From Exophiala sp. HKRS030 (taxonomy: Eukaryota; Ascomycota; Eurotiomycetes; Chaetothyriales; Herpotrichiellaceae): a stretch of DNA of 64,000 nt. Both the position numbers and the translations under genes were made by a program. Location: NCBI GenBank assembly GCA_023897205.1, contig JAHWDD010000007.1:62001-126000 (forward strand), written 5' to 3'. The notes beneath the pieces were generated by a model. The model ran no database searches. It worked only from the letters and a program-made list of their open reading frames with translations, and was not told where the DNA came from. Below, piece by piece: positions 23,625 to 34,065 of this stretch; position 1 is the first letter of the stretch, and the number at the start of each line of letters is the position of its first letter.

Positions 23625-24385
23625 TCAACTCAACAAAACCAGGATGACACTATCACCCCGAAGGAACATTTTACTGATGAACCTGTCCTTGTTGACTCCC
23701 TTGGATCCGGCCTTGCCTTTCTCCGTCCACATTTCCTTGACGTTCTCTAAAACCATGTTGCAGTGTCGGTCAAACGCTTTGACGCGCGCGAGGAGTTTTC
23801 GATTGTTCCGGCATGATATTAGGACTTGTGTATGTGTTCGGGTAGCGGTCATGAGAATTGACAGAGGGCCAGTGGAGAGCTCGTGAGCCTCGAGAAGGGA
23901 AACTTCGTACTCCCTGCGGGTAGATTAGTATCTTTCAAAGATTTTCCGGAGTACATAGAATCAATGCGTATAAGGAAACAGCATCATTCTGCTCGACCCA
24001 TGCCATCTTGATGATTTGCGATACCCAAGTGATGGATTGAGAGCGCAGCCTCGTCAGCAGGACATGTGTGGTGATAAAATGCGAAGCGGACGTTGGGGGC
24101 GGAGCGGAACCCAAAGTCACTTCCAGAGGGGCGGGCGGAAAGATTTGTGGTGGTAGCGGACGTATGGGAGGACAGAAACACCAAAAAAACAAAGGGAGCA
24201 GGGTATCCACATACGTCAACTCATTTCGCGGTTTATTGAGCAGATCCCTATCGAGACCATGTCAGCAGATGGTAGACAAGTCTAGCGCAACCTCGAACAA
24301 TTGCGGAGATAAGCAGAAACAGGGTGTTGAGTCATAGCGCCGGGGGCACAGGAAGGACATACTGAATCTTGGAGGCGTCTGCCAT
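23625..24385 (-). CDS. smd2: Small nuclear ribonucleoprotein Sm D2
   Basis: Sm D2 is one of seven proteins of the Sm ring on U1, U2, U4 and U5 snRNAs and is needed for pre-mRNA splicing. Three exons: 24385..24363, 24247..24215, 23913..23625 (114 aa). Exon 1 encodes MADASKI plus two bases, exon 2 only 33 nt ([11 protein letters not shown] and part of Thr), and exon 3 the Sm fold. Donors are GTATGT and GTATGT, acceptors TAG and CAG. The Sm1 motif region ([31 protein letters not shown]) and the Sm2 end ([14 protein letters not shown]) are unmistakable. Intron 2 is 301 bp, long for this window. The linker after MWTE is shorter than in animals. The gene is divergent from the Ams2-like gene (672 bp between starts). 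Confidence 0.95.
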
Positions 24386-25057
24386 GGTTGCTGAAGGAAT
24401 ACTTAAAGGCGACTGAATTCCCAGGCCGAAGGATGAAATGTTCAAAATGCCCTCTTCTTCAATTCAATTTGGAGATCGGAATTCGCCAAGACATATACTC
24501 GGATAAGTTTCCAAGGTAACCTCGAGGAGATTTTAACCAAGCTATTCGCCCCTAACGCCACTTAAAAGCCGCTGACCGGGTCTCGAATCAGTTTCCTTGG
24601 CTCGGGCCCTCGTCATAGTTTCCCCACCGACCGTGGCGCGCCTCTAAACTAAACTCCAAGAGACACGCTCCGCATTGCAACGCGTATCTGAAGAGGTCTA
24701 AGCTGGATGCTTGCTACCTGCCTCTCACCTTTTGTTCTTCACCTTTATTCTGTACCCGGACCTTGATAAAAAGCCTTCGTTTGTTGTTTGACCTCCGCAC
24801 CATAAGCATTATACCGGACATATTTTCTTCGTTGCATTCGACGTCAACCTTGCCTACCTATCTACCTCTCCAACACTTATCACCACCTCCATCGAAGAAA
24901 AGCAGATCGACTGACACGCTCTACGAGCTTGACCAAACTCTTCCGCCTCCTTCGGTTCTCACACGCGATGATTGTTGCCTTATAACAATTCGACGATCCG
25001 CGTGTTGACAGGCGTTCAGCTTTCTGAACAGCACGCGTCTTCAACAATCCGAAAAAA
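24386..25057. promoter_or_regulatory. Divergent promoter of smd2 and the Ams2-like gene
   Basis: 672 bp between two start codons. It contains a pyrimidine-rich stretch (about 24,720-24,900) on the Ams2-like side. Two ACGCGT words (24680-24685 and 25033-25038) would fit MluI cell-cycle boxes, but single ACGCGT words are expected by chance across the window (about 16), so the support is weak. Confidence 0.4.
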
Positions 25058-28000
25058 ATGGCGACGTCTCCCAACGAGGGCGTTTCGGTTAGGACAGTCA
25101 GACTCAAGGTGCTGTACACGTTCGATGTTGAACAGAAAGATAACCACCTTGCAAGATGGCCCCATCCATTGGATGTTCAGACTGCGTTCGTGGACGAGGC
25201 CAACCAAATCGGCGTCATAGACTTACGAACTTGCCTCGAAGCTATCACGACAGCCAGCCCAGAAATGACAGCTAACCCCGATAATGATTACACCGTCTAT
25301 GCCTACGACTACTCAGAACCGGACACACCTCTGGTAGGCCAGGGTATGCTCTCAAAAACAATGTCAGATCAGGAACAGGGCGCAGGAAGCGAAGGCGAAG
25401 CTATGGTGACAGGGAGAATCACAAAGAATGTTATGGGCTTGTTCTCGAGAAATGCCCAAGAGACTCTCGAAGTCAAATTGAGACTCAGGCCGGTCAACAC
25501 TTATTTCCAGCGAAACCGATCAGGCAGTATCAGCTCTCAAGACGGTATTCGTCCCTGGGGGGCAGGGGCTGGCGGACAGTATACTCGCTCAGGTTCACCG
25601 GTCGATACGACTGGCCTCGAAAATATGCAGCGGATGCTCAACGGAGAGAACTTACCGATTCCAGGTCAGCTTAGTAGGCCAGGCACACCAACTGGAACCC
25701 AAGCATTCAGTGCCTCGTCACGTCAGGCCCCAACCCAATCCAGACCTAGTTCGAGAGCTGGCATGCGGCAGGTGTCGCATTCAAGACGCGATTCTTTTAA
25801 CTCGGGCTACTACAGTGGTGAAGAGAATATGGAGGAAGGTCCGGCTCGAAAGAGAGCCAAGATAACAAAGGTAGATTGGCCTTCCAAGTCTAACCTCAAC
25901 ATCGAACGTCAACCAGATTCTCTACGTGTTGCAGCTAGCACCGCCTCTAGCGTACGACTGCATCGACCTGTTCCAATAAATCCTGGTGTATCTCAGGTTG
26001 CTGCGGCTGCAGAAGATCCTGTCAGACCGCCCACTCCCATTCCAGTCAACAAGTCGGGCAAGCCGCGTGGTCGGGTTGGACGACCACGAAAGAACGCTCC
26101 AAGCAATCTTGCGCAAGGTACACAGGTCCGAGAATCATCTCCAGCCCTTGAATCTACCTCGCACTCGGAGCTTCTAAATATCCCTATGACCTCACCCGAA
26201 GAAACGCGAGGTCGAAGCGTTTCGAGTACGCCTGCGAATATCCCCTCTTCCCCTCCTGTGATGCCGGAACAGCCAGCGATTACGAGTCCTGCTCTTCCGC
26301 CTTTGGCCGGCCATGACTCCGGCTTCATGAGTGGCAACCTTGATGATTTGTTTGGCGATGACCAACTCCTTCACTTTGAAGACTTTATCATGGAAAAACC
26401 CGAAGAGACAGATGGTGGTGAAAGTGCTGTACAATTGCAACCTGCTGATGGCTCCGAGTATCCAACTGTCTTCGACGATGATTATGATTTTGGCGAGATG
26501 GCTACCGAAGCTCCAAAAACTGAAATGGTGCCTCCTCCCCTACCTCAACAAGCGGCTCCGCGGTCTTTGGCCAGAGCACAGTCCTATACCGCTGCCTCTC
26601 GAGCGAGCATGTCTTCTCCAAGATTAGCGCCAGCACCGGTCCCCAGGGCACGCCAGATTATGGAAGAAAGACGGGAGCAACAACGACTCAAGCCGATCGC
26701 CCCTGCGTTGGTCCCTAAAAGTGATCCTGCACCGAGAAATATTCAACGAGCACAAACATGGGCTCCAGATAGCGACGCCATCATGTCAGACGCATTTGGT
26801 ATGGACGAATCCAAGACAAAGGCTGCAACCAAGAAGAAAGTAGGATTGGAACAGACCAAGGCTAGGCTCGAAAATGCTATTGCGAAAGGAGAGATGCCGC
26901 CATTTTGTGACAATTGTGGCTCCATCGAGACCCCGGCATGGCGTCGAGCATACGTGAAAGTCTTTGACAGTGGTTGGGACCAGATCGAGACATCCTTGGC
27001 AACAGGAGAATGTTGTTACAAGGAAATTCTGGAAACGAATGCAGATGGCTCAGTCAAAACTTTCAGAGGATACAAGGTTGAGAAGAGAGCTGGAGACGAG
27101 GAAGATAAATGGACAGCTATCATACTTTGCAACCGTGAGTAGTGTCTCAGTGTGATCTCGACTTGACTAATATTTGACTAGCTTGTGGCTTGTGGTTTCA
27201 TAAACAGAGATGCCCACGGCCTCGTGAGAAGTGGCAAAAGAAGGATCCGAAGGAAAAGGGCAAGCGAAAGAGGAACAATACTGCAAAAGATCCGAAGAAG
27301 GGCAATGCAAACGCAAACCTTAAAAGTGATGCCCAGACACCTGCTAGCGACGATTCTTCACCCGACACCGCCACCGAAGCACCTGACGCCGAGGAAAATG
27401 ACAACGAAATGTCCAACAATGACCTACCAATTGACGACGAGAATGAACCTCAGTTGCCTTCGATGCCACGCACATTCAGGGCTAGTAGTGCCGGCCCTGG
27501 ACCCAGAGGACTGCAGGCTCGTCAACACCGTCGATCAACCGGACGTCAGGTACAATCAAGCCCTGGCCATCGCAACGGCTCTGAGGGACTTCCCATTGAG
27601 ATCGACCTGACGCCGAAACCTATCCGACGACAACTCTTTCCGTCCCCAGACAAACCACAAGTGCGATCAGATCCAAGTCAATTCACCGCTGCAGCGAAGC
27701 ATGTGACGCACCTTCCCGCCTTTGTTCGACGTAGCCCTCGACTTAACAAGACGAGAGATGTGTTTGCCACGCATTCAGGTTCTGTAGCAATTACTGTCGA
27801 TGGCAAGGAGAATGCAGAACCGGCAGCTGCTGTCGTTGACGATGGCCTCGCAGATTTGTTTGATGAAGGATCGACGGAGGTAGAGTTGCCCCCTCCAATG
27901 ACACCACAAAGACGATCGGAAAGACTGCTCCTCAAGACACCTTCCAAAACTCCACAACGACAATTCGGCGCTGAAATGTCTCCCAATGCCGACCTGTTAC

Positions 28001-28533
28001 CGAACTTCCGCACGCCGAGATCAAAGCAAAGACATCATCCCGCTACAGCCACTCTCACCATCTCAAAAAGTGTGCTTGAGATGACCCCGTTTACACGTTC
28101 GATTCATGATGCGATACTCAGCGATGCTCCCTTCATCACAAACGTGCCTGGCGAAGGGAAGATATCCGACATTGCTGAGACGAAGAAGAGCCCGCCAAAG
28201 AAGGCCATTTCTTTCGATTTTCCTGACTTGCCTTCTCTGAAGAATTCATCCCCGATGTCAGCCGAGCAACTGCTCAACTTCAACTTCTCAGAGCTGACGA
28301 CTGATCGTTTGGACAGCGATTTCGCAGATCCATTTGCAACGACGGGAATGATGCCTAGTTCGCCACCCGCAGGTCTCTTTGACTTTCCCAATGCTGATCA
28401 TTGCTTGGATGATATGTGGTACAGCATGGTTGATTCTAATGCAGGACAGTCCTATCCTGATTCTTCTGCGCTAGCCCTGGCTACACCAGGTCAGAGTTTG
28501 AGGAGGAGCCCTCGAAGCCAGAAGGTGAAATAA
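25058..28533 (+). CDS. Ams2-like GATA-type zinc-finger protein
   Basis: Two exons: 25058..27134 and 27182..28533 (1142 aa), with a 47 bp intron (GTGAGT...GACTAG). Residues about 8-150 form a conserved globular domain (RLKVLYTFD, VYAYDYSE, GRITKNVMGLFS). The middle is disordered and includes an AT-hook-like RGRVGRPRK near 340. The zinc finger is split: Cys617/Cys620 (CDNC) followed by GSIETPAWRRAY, then Cys691/Cys694 (CNPC) and GLWFHKQRCPRP, with the intron falling inside the second pair. The 70-residue loop is far longer than the 17-18 residues of usual GATA fingers. This domain pair matches fungal proteins annotated as Ams2-type GATA factors. S. pombe Ams2 is a cell-cycle-regulated activator of histone genes that promotes CENP-A loading. 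Orthology is inferred; the C-terminal half is disordered and low in motifs. Confidence 0.85.
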
Positions 28534-29114
28534 GTGCTCCCACGAATGAAACTTATCAAGATTTATGAACCCACGTTTTTTGGGTGGGCTTTGTGTCATA
28601 GAGGATGGCATTGTTTTGCAGCTTCATTCTTTTGAGCGATACAGGTTTTATGTATAGTACCAGACGGCTAATGACGTGTATGAAATCAAAAGCGAAAGAG
28701 TCTGCTGGACATGATTATGCAGAGCGAGGCCATTATCAAAGAAGCAGATATCATCTGAGCTCTTTCCTTGATGTCAGTTCTTAAACCATTGATTTTAGTT
28801 ACATTTCAGCATGAATCGTGCCTTTTGTCTCTACCCGCGGCATCGTAATATCTTTTGACATATACTCCGTACACTGCTCAGGATTTCAATTTCATTCTTT
28901 GAGGGTCCGAGATCGGCTCTCACAGCATTGGAACTATGCAGCGCCGGCACGCCCGTAGTAATCATCCACACCGTGATCTTTTTGTGCGAGACTTTCCGGT
29001 AGAGACGTGTTGAGTGGTCACACTAGGTCTCCCATCAGACTCTGTGTTCCTATTTAGGTTGCACATCAGTCGAGCTCGCAGTCGTTTCTCATTATGCTGA
29101 TTTCATGCGTCATC
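28534..29114. other. Intergenic between convergent genes
   Basis: About 580 bp holding the 3' regions of the Ams2-like gene and of the RPA3 gene. One TACTCCGTA word occurs at 28863-28871. No gene is seen. Confidence 0.5.
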
Positions 29115-29571
29115 TCAATATCCCCCGTCCATGCCATTCTCGTTCTCTCCGTAGAAGATGCTCTTATAACGATGAGTCACATCGACCACGGCCTCAAACA
29201 ACTTGATATCAGGCAATTGTCCATTTTCGTTTCTCGGCCATTCCGTCGCATTCAGGACTCGCAATCCTAGACCTTGTCCGCCATCTAGGTTGATTACTTT
29301 GCCGACAACTTCGAACATGGACCCGACCGACACGTGGGACTCTCTGTGAGATAGATGATTAGCTACGTCCATCTCCTAGGTTCAGTGCGTCATGCAGGGC
29401 TTACCTCGACAGGAGGATCGTTACACCATCAGATCCGCAGGTCAGAGTCGCTTGTTCCCCGCTCACCGTGGTGATTTGCCCCAGCACCCGCACGGTATTG
29501 CCGTTGGCAGAACCCGGGGCGAATGCGTGAAGGTGGGACGGTAATATTCTGGGTGATGACATGGTGTTCAT
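29115..29571 (-). CDS. rfa3: Replication protein A subunit 3 (RPA14/Rfa3)
   Basis: The small OB-fold subunit of the heterotrimeric single-strand DNA-binding complex RPA, used in replication, repair and recombination. Two exons: 29571..29405 and 29343..29115 (131 aa), with donor GTAAGC and acceptor CACAG. Conserved elements are MSSPRILPSHLHAF at the start, NTVRVLGQITTVSGEQATL, SRESHVSVGSMFEVVGKV and the C-terminal helix (VVDVTHRYKSIFYGEN). A second in-frame Met at 29562 (MSSPR) is an equally good start, because MNT adds only three residues. The length is typical of fungal Rfa3. Its promoter is shared with cullin-4 and carries twin ACGCGT boxes. Confidence 0.93.
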
Positions 29572-29932
29572 GTTTGCTGGTGTCAGGTAAATTTCCTATC
29601 TCGTCTTGTCCCTCGTAGATGGGCAGAATGCGTAGAGTGTTCAAACAAAGTCTCTAGTCCATCAGCAAACTCTGGGACGCGTTTGGACGCGTAGAGTGGC
29701 TACGGTGAATCAAAAGAGATTGAGATAGAGAGTCGTACATATGCTCCAACCTAGGTATACTCGCTATCTCCGCCAATCGCCGAATGGCTTGTGTGTGGTG
29801 ATGGATTGACGCCCGCAATGGAAGCGTCAGGCTGCGTACCGTCGTTTCCACCTCCCCCAAAATCGACTTCGTCAGTTGTCGTGGGCTCCCTTCGTTATGT
29901 GCCAATCCCAGCCCTAATCTGAGACCATATAG
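29572..29932. promoter_or_regulatory. Bidirectional promoter of rfa3 and cul4
   Basis: 361 bp between divergent start codons. Two perfect ACGCGT words (29677-29682 and 29687-29692, 10 bp apart start to start) sit about 106-121 bp from the rfa3 start. ACGCGT is the MluI cell-cycle box bound by MBF in yeasts, and replication genes are its classical targets. A six-codon upstream reading frame (29897-29917) precedes the cul4 start. Confidence 0.65.
29677..29692. promoter_or_regulatory. Twin MluI cell-cycle boxes (ACGCGT)
   Basis: Two copies of GGACGCGT spaced one helical turn (10 bp) apart in the rfa3/cul4 promoter. The palindromic core can serve both genes. MBF binding is inferred from the yeast consensus. 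Confidence 0.65.
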
Positions 29933-32732
29933 ATGACTACATCACGCAAGAGCAAGGCGCCGGATCGAGGTAACACTTCCAAGTCTGCGACCAAGAGAAA
30001 GGTGCCGGACGAAGACCACCCTACAGCGCCGTCGGGATCGAAGAAGAAGCCTCGAGTCTCCATCGCCGAACTTTTATCCTCCCGGCAGAGCAACGATTCG
30101 AATGAAGGTGACGGTGTTGTTGACTGGGACGACGACAGCAATAGAAACAAGAAAGGAGCGGTCAGGATGAACACCAGAGCTTCCCCGCCACCCAAGCAGC
30201 TGTCCAACAAGGACATGTACACCTTCACCTCCTCCAAGTCGGCCACGAGCAACGTCGTCGACTTGACTGACTCCCCGGAGTCTCAGAAGAGAAAAGTGTC
30301 CTTCTCGTCAAACCCAAAGACGCCCTTCAATCCACACCAAGGGCCTAAGAAGCTGGTGGTGAAGAACCTACGGACGGTCCCGAGGATAGACCCTCAGCAG
30401 TACTTTGAACGCACCTGGGCGCAGGAGGACAAGGCATTGGATGCCATCTTCAGGAACGAGAAACAACCATACTCTCTGGAAGAGCTCTACAAAGGAGCCG
30501 AAAACGTCTGCCGGCAAGGCAAGGCCGCCGAACTCTATGCCAGATTATGCCTAAAGTGCGAAACGCATCTTGCGGACACGGTCAAAGACGGTATTCGCCG
30601 TGATCAAGCCAATTCCTCCGATATCGATGTTCTGCAGACTTTCGTCCATGCTTGGGCGACATGGCAGAAGCAGCTGCTCACGATCCGTCAAGTCTTTTAC
30701 TATCTGGATCAAACATTCTTGCTGCGTTCGGCAGAGAACCCTAGCATTACTGAGATGGGGCTCCTCAAATTCAGATCTTGTGTTTTCCAAGATGAAATCA
30801 TCAAGCCCAAGGTCCTCAAGGGCGTCGTGACTCTGATCGATATGGACAGAAGGGGTGGACTGAACGAAAAGGACACCAGTTTGCTGCGACAAGCCGTCGA
30901 TTCGTTACACGAGCTGAGCATATACTCTAGCGATTTTGAACCTCTTTTCCAGTCAACGACAGAATCATACTTCCAGTCGTGGAAGGAAACGGACTCAAAC
31001 AAGTCCGATCTTGCAGCATACGTGACCAACTGTTCCAATCTTCTGGACAAGGAAATGGCTCGATGTGATTTTCTCACCTTGGACCGAAGTACACGGGCTC
31101 AGATTGGTATACTCTTTGACGAAATATTGGTCGCAGAGGAAGTTAATCTTCTCACAAGCGAGGACAGTATTTTGGATCTGCTAGAAGACGACAAATTTGA
31201 AGAGGTTGGACGGCTCTACATGCTTCTGCAGAGGAAGGAACGAGGTGAGACAATATCACCGACTTTCAGTAAATACGTCGAGACCGAAGGTTCGGCGATT
31301 GTGTTTGACGAAAAGCGAGAGGCAGAAATGGTGGTCAGATTGCTCGACTTCAAGCGACAATTGGATCGATATCTGAAGGATTGCTTCCGAAACAATGAGA
31401 CGCTTGGAAACGTACTACACAAGGCATTCGAGTCGTTCATCAACAAGACCAAGAAAACTCAGTCGAATTGGGACACGGATAACAACAAGCCCGGTGAAAT
31501 GATCGCCAAGCACGTCGATCTCCTCCTCAAGGGGGGTGTCAAGGCGATCCCCCGTCTCCAAACGCAGAAGTTAGACGCCTCGAAGGCGGAAGAAGAGCAT
31601 GACTTTGACGAAGGTGCCGCCGATGAAGACGCCGAGATCAACCAACACCTCTCCAACGCGCTGGACCTGTTCCGCTTCGTCCATGGCAAGGCCGTCTTCG
31701 AAGCGTTCTACAAGAAAGATTTGGCTCGACGTCTCCTCATGGGCCGCAGCGCGTCCTTCGATGCCGAACGGAACATGCTTACACGTCTCAAGAACGAATG
31801 CGGCGCCGCGTTCACCCACAATCTCGAGTCCATGTTCAAAGACATGGACCTTGCGCGTGAAGAAATGATGTCGTACAACCAACTTCTCGACGACCGTGGA
31901 GCCAAGTCGAGCGGCCCAGACCTGCACGTCAATGTCCTCTCGTCTGCGGCGTGGCCCACGTACCCGGACGTCAGCGTCAACGTCCCTCCCAACGTGGCCA
32001 AGGTCATGGCGGATTTCGAGACGCACTACAAGGCCAAACACTCTGGCCGCAAACTCACGTGGAAACACTCGCTCGCGCACTGCCAGCTCCGGGCCAACTT
32101 CCCGCGGGGCCGGAAGGAGCTGGTCGTGTCTGGATTCCAAGCCGTGGTGCTGCTCTTGTTCAACGACGTCCCCGCCGACAAGCATCTGACGTACACCGAG
32201 ATCCGGGCCAGTTCGGGCCTCGTCGACGCCGAGCTCAAACGCACGCTGCAGTCTCTGGCGTGCGCCAAGTACCAGGTCCTCAAGAAGCACCCGCGCGGCC
32301 GGGACGTCAACGAGACCGATACCTTCACCTTCAATGCGGCGTTTGTCGACCCGAAACTGCGCGTCAAGATCAACCAGATCCAACTCAAGGAGACCAAGGA
32401 GGAGAACAAGGAGACTCACGAGCGAGTCGCCGCCGACCGCCACTACGAGACCCAGGCCGCCATCGTCCGCATCATGAAGAGTCGCAAGAAGATTGGCCAC
32501 AACGAACTGATCGTCGAGGTCATCAAGGCCACCATGAGTAGGGGGGTCCTGGACCAGGCCGACATCAAGAGGAATATCGAAAAGTAAGTTTCGCCCCTAG
32601 CACGAATTCCAGAAAAAAAAAAGAAAAGGAAAAAGAGGGCTTTGATACTAATTTGTGTGTTTTGCCGACAGATTGATCGAAAAGGAATACATGGAGAGAG
32701 ACGAGGGTAATACCTATTCGTACGTGGCTTGA
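29933..32732 (+). CDS. cul4: Cullin-4, scaffold of the CRL4 ubiquitin ligase
   Basis: Cullins hold the Rbx1 RING protein at one end and a substrate adaptor (Ddb1 for Cul4) at the other. Two exons: 29933..32583 and 32672..32732 (903 aa), with donor GTAAGT and acceptor GACAG. The N-terminal extension is basic (KRK, KKKPRV) and nuclear-looking, as in Cul4. Cullin repeats fill the middle. The cullin homology domain includes DLARRLLMGRSASFDAERNML. The neddylation site is Lys849 in IVRIMKSRKKIGHNEL, and the winged helix ends KEYMERDEGNTYSYVA, the typical Cul4 end. CRL4-Cdt2 degrades replication regulators in S phase, which fits the shared promoter with rfa3. Codon use turns GC-rich from about 31,500 to the end. 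Confidence 0.92.
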
Positions 32733-33401
32733 GTCGTTTTGTTGGGAGCGTTGGGACGAGTCCAACGGCGGCGGCGGCAGCAGCAGCAGCAGAGTCATAG
32801 TCTTGTGGGAATCGTAGAAACGGAACAGGCATTTGGACGTTATCGGAGGATGATTACCCAGTACACAGTAGAATGACAATGGATGACAACAACGAACGCG
32901 ATTTGGGGCGGTAAAATACTGGTTACTAGACAGCAGAACGCATAGCAGGCCTGGCACCTCTTGATTTCGATTCGATGGTGTCCTCGTAGTGGTTGGAAAT
33001 GGCGGCGATTGTTATAGTCAATTCAGGGCTATTTCAATACGAAATAAAATGCGTACGCAGACAACCAAACATTTCCGCATCAGTAGCCGACTTTCCAAAC
33101 ATTTCCAACTAGCCACACACTGATAAATGAAAGTGCCATCCAGCAAGTATCGAAGAGAGAAGACAAGTCAACAGCAAGCCATTATGGAGAACCTGCCTGA
33201 ACCACATTCTGCCTTCCAGCTCGATCAATCATCCGACCCTCATTCTCAAACTGTTCCGTTCCACCTCCCTTCTGCCTCCGCACACGCTTCGACTCAACAA
33301 AAGAGATATACATCTCTCTAGTATCGTTCTCCAGCAGAGCTCCGTCCGTCACCGTAGTGCTGATGATCTAATTAGCCTCGTACTTAGGGTGTTGAAAGGC
33401 C
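32733..33401. other. Intergenic between convergent genes, possible extra exon of the Mpv17-like gene
   Basis: About 670 bp. Near 32,766-32,792 a short GGC/GCA repeat follows the cul4 stop. On the minus strand 33358..33182 is an open frame that could be spliced to the Mpv17-like gene across a 46 bp intron (see findings). No independent gene is seen. Confidence 0.4.
32766..32792 (+). repeat. Short (GGC)n(GCA)n compound microsatellite
   Basis: A compound trinucleotide tract just after the cul4 stop codon, probably in its 3' UTR. Confidence 0.85.
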
Positions 33402-34065
33402 TCAGACACCTACCTTCTTTCTCAACGCTTCGATCCTCTTCTTCTTGGTGTGAGTGTTGATATATGTACCGATGCAAAATGCAACGATGTTGAAGAATGG
33501 AACCCAAGTATGTTCTGGAAGGAACTTCTGGGCGAATGCCAGAGCCAGCGGGGAGGTGATCCAGCTAACTTTCATGACAGGCATGAAGCCAGCACGGACC
33601 GTGGCACGGACTTGGTGCCAGGTGCGAGCACCAGCGATGACGGCCATGGAGGCTAGATAAACGGTGTTCTGGATAGGAGCGACCTAAAGAAAGGTGAGAT
33701 GGGCTAGCTACATTATGAGGGGAGAAGAGATCGCATACCACCAAGTTGCTGGCAAGGATCTGAAGAATCTTCGCTTTCAAGCTGGTTCGGCCAGAGAAGA
33801 CCCATTGTAGAAATCCGATCAGGAAATGACCCATAGGGGCACTGATGAAGGCGCCATAGGCAGCCATCTTGGGGATTCTGGAGCTGAAGTAGTGGCCATG
33901 TCTGCTGCGGTCATGGGCAAGCCACGATGCAAGTAGCTCTTGCAGGGCGGATAATGTGCCTGATGTCAACATCTTCGTCCGCAGAGGGTTCGACTGGAGC
34001 TGTTTAAGGTATGCCTGGGCAGGTATGAGCATTGCGCAATGCGGTTCTTCCAAGTCCATATTCAT
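33402..34065 (-). CDS. Mpv17/PMP22 family membrane protein
   Basis: A four-helix membrane protein family of peroxisomes and inner mitochondrial membrane (PXMP2, Mpv17, yeast Sym1), thought to form channels for small solutes. Two exons: 34065..33739 and 33683..33402 (202 aa), with donor GTATGC and acceptor TTTAG. The family pattern is clear: AYLKQLQSNPLRTKMLTSG at the start, YGAFISAPMGHFLIGFLQ, APIQNTVYLASMAVIAG and KVSWITSPLALAFAQKFLPEHTWVPFFN. Translation may begin at 34065 or at an internal Met (MLIPAQAYL). The stop follows RKKVGV, and the last GTAGGT could be a splice donor to a further exon, which would change the C-terminus. Peroxisomal location is more likely than mitochondrial because no presequence is visible, but this is not certain. 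Confidence 0.88.

Noticed and set aside
24680..25038. ACGCGT words upstream of the Ams2-like gene as cell-cycle boxes
   Set aside because: Two copies 350 bp apart are compatible with the random rate for a 6-mer in this window, so I do not claim regulation.
31571..32500. 309-codon open frame on the minus strand
   Set aside because: Antisense to the cullin homology domain of cul4 in a GC3-rich stretch that removes stop codons. Its translation has no family motif.
31951..32541. 196-codon plus-strand frame within cul4
   Set aside because: Same strand as cul4 but another frame; Arg/Pro/Gln-rich composition is a frame-shift artefact of GC-rich codons.
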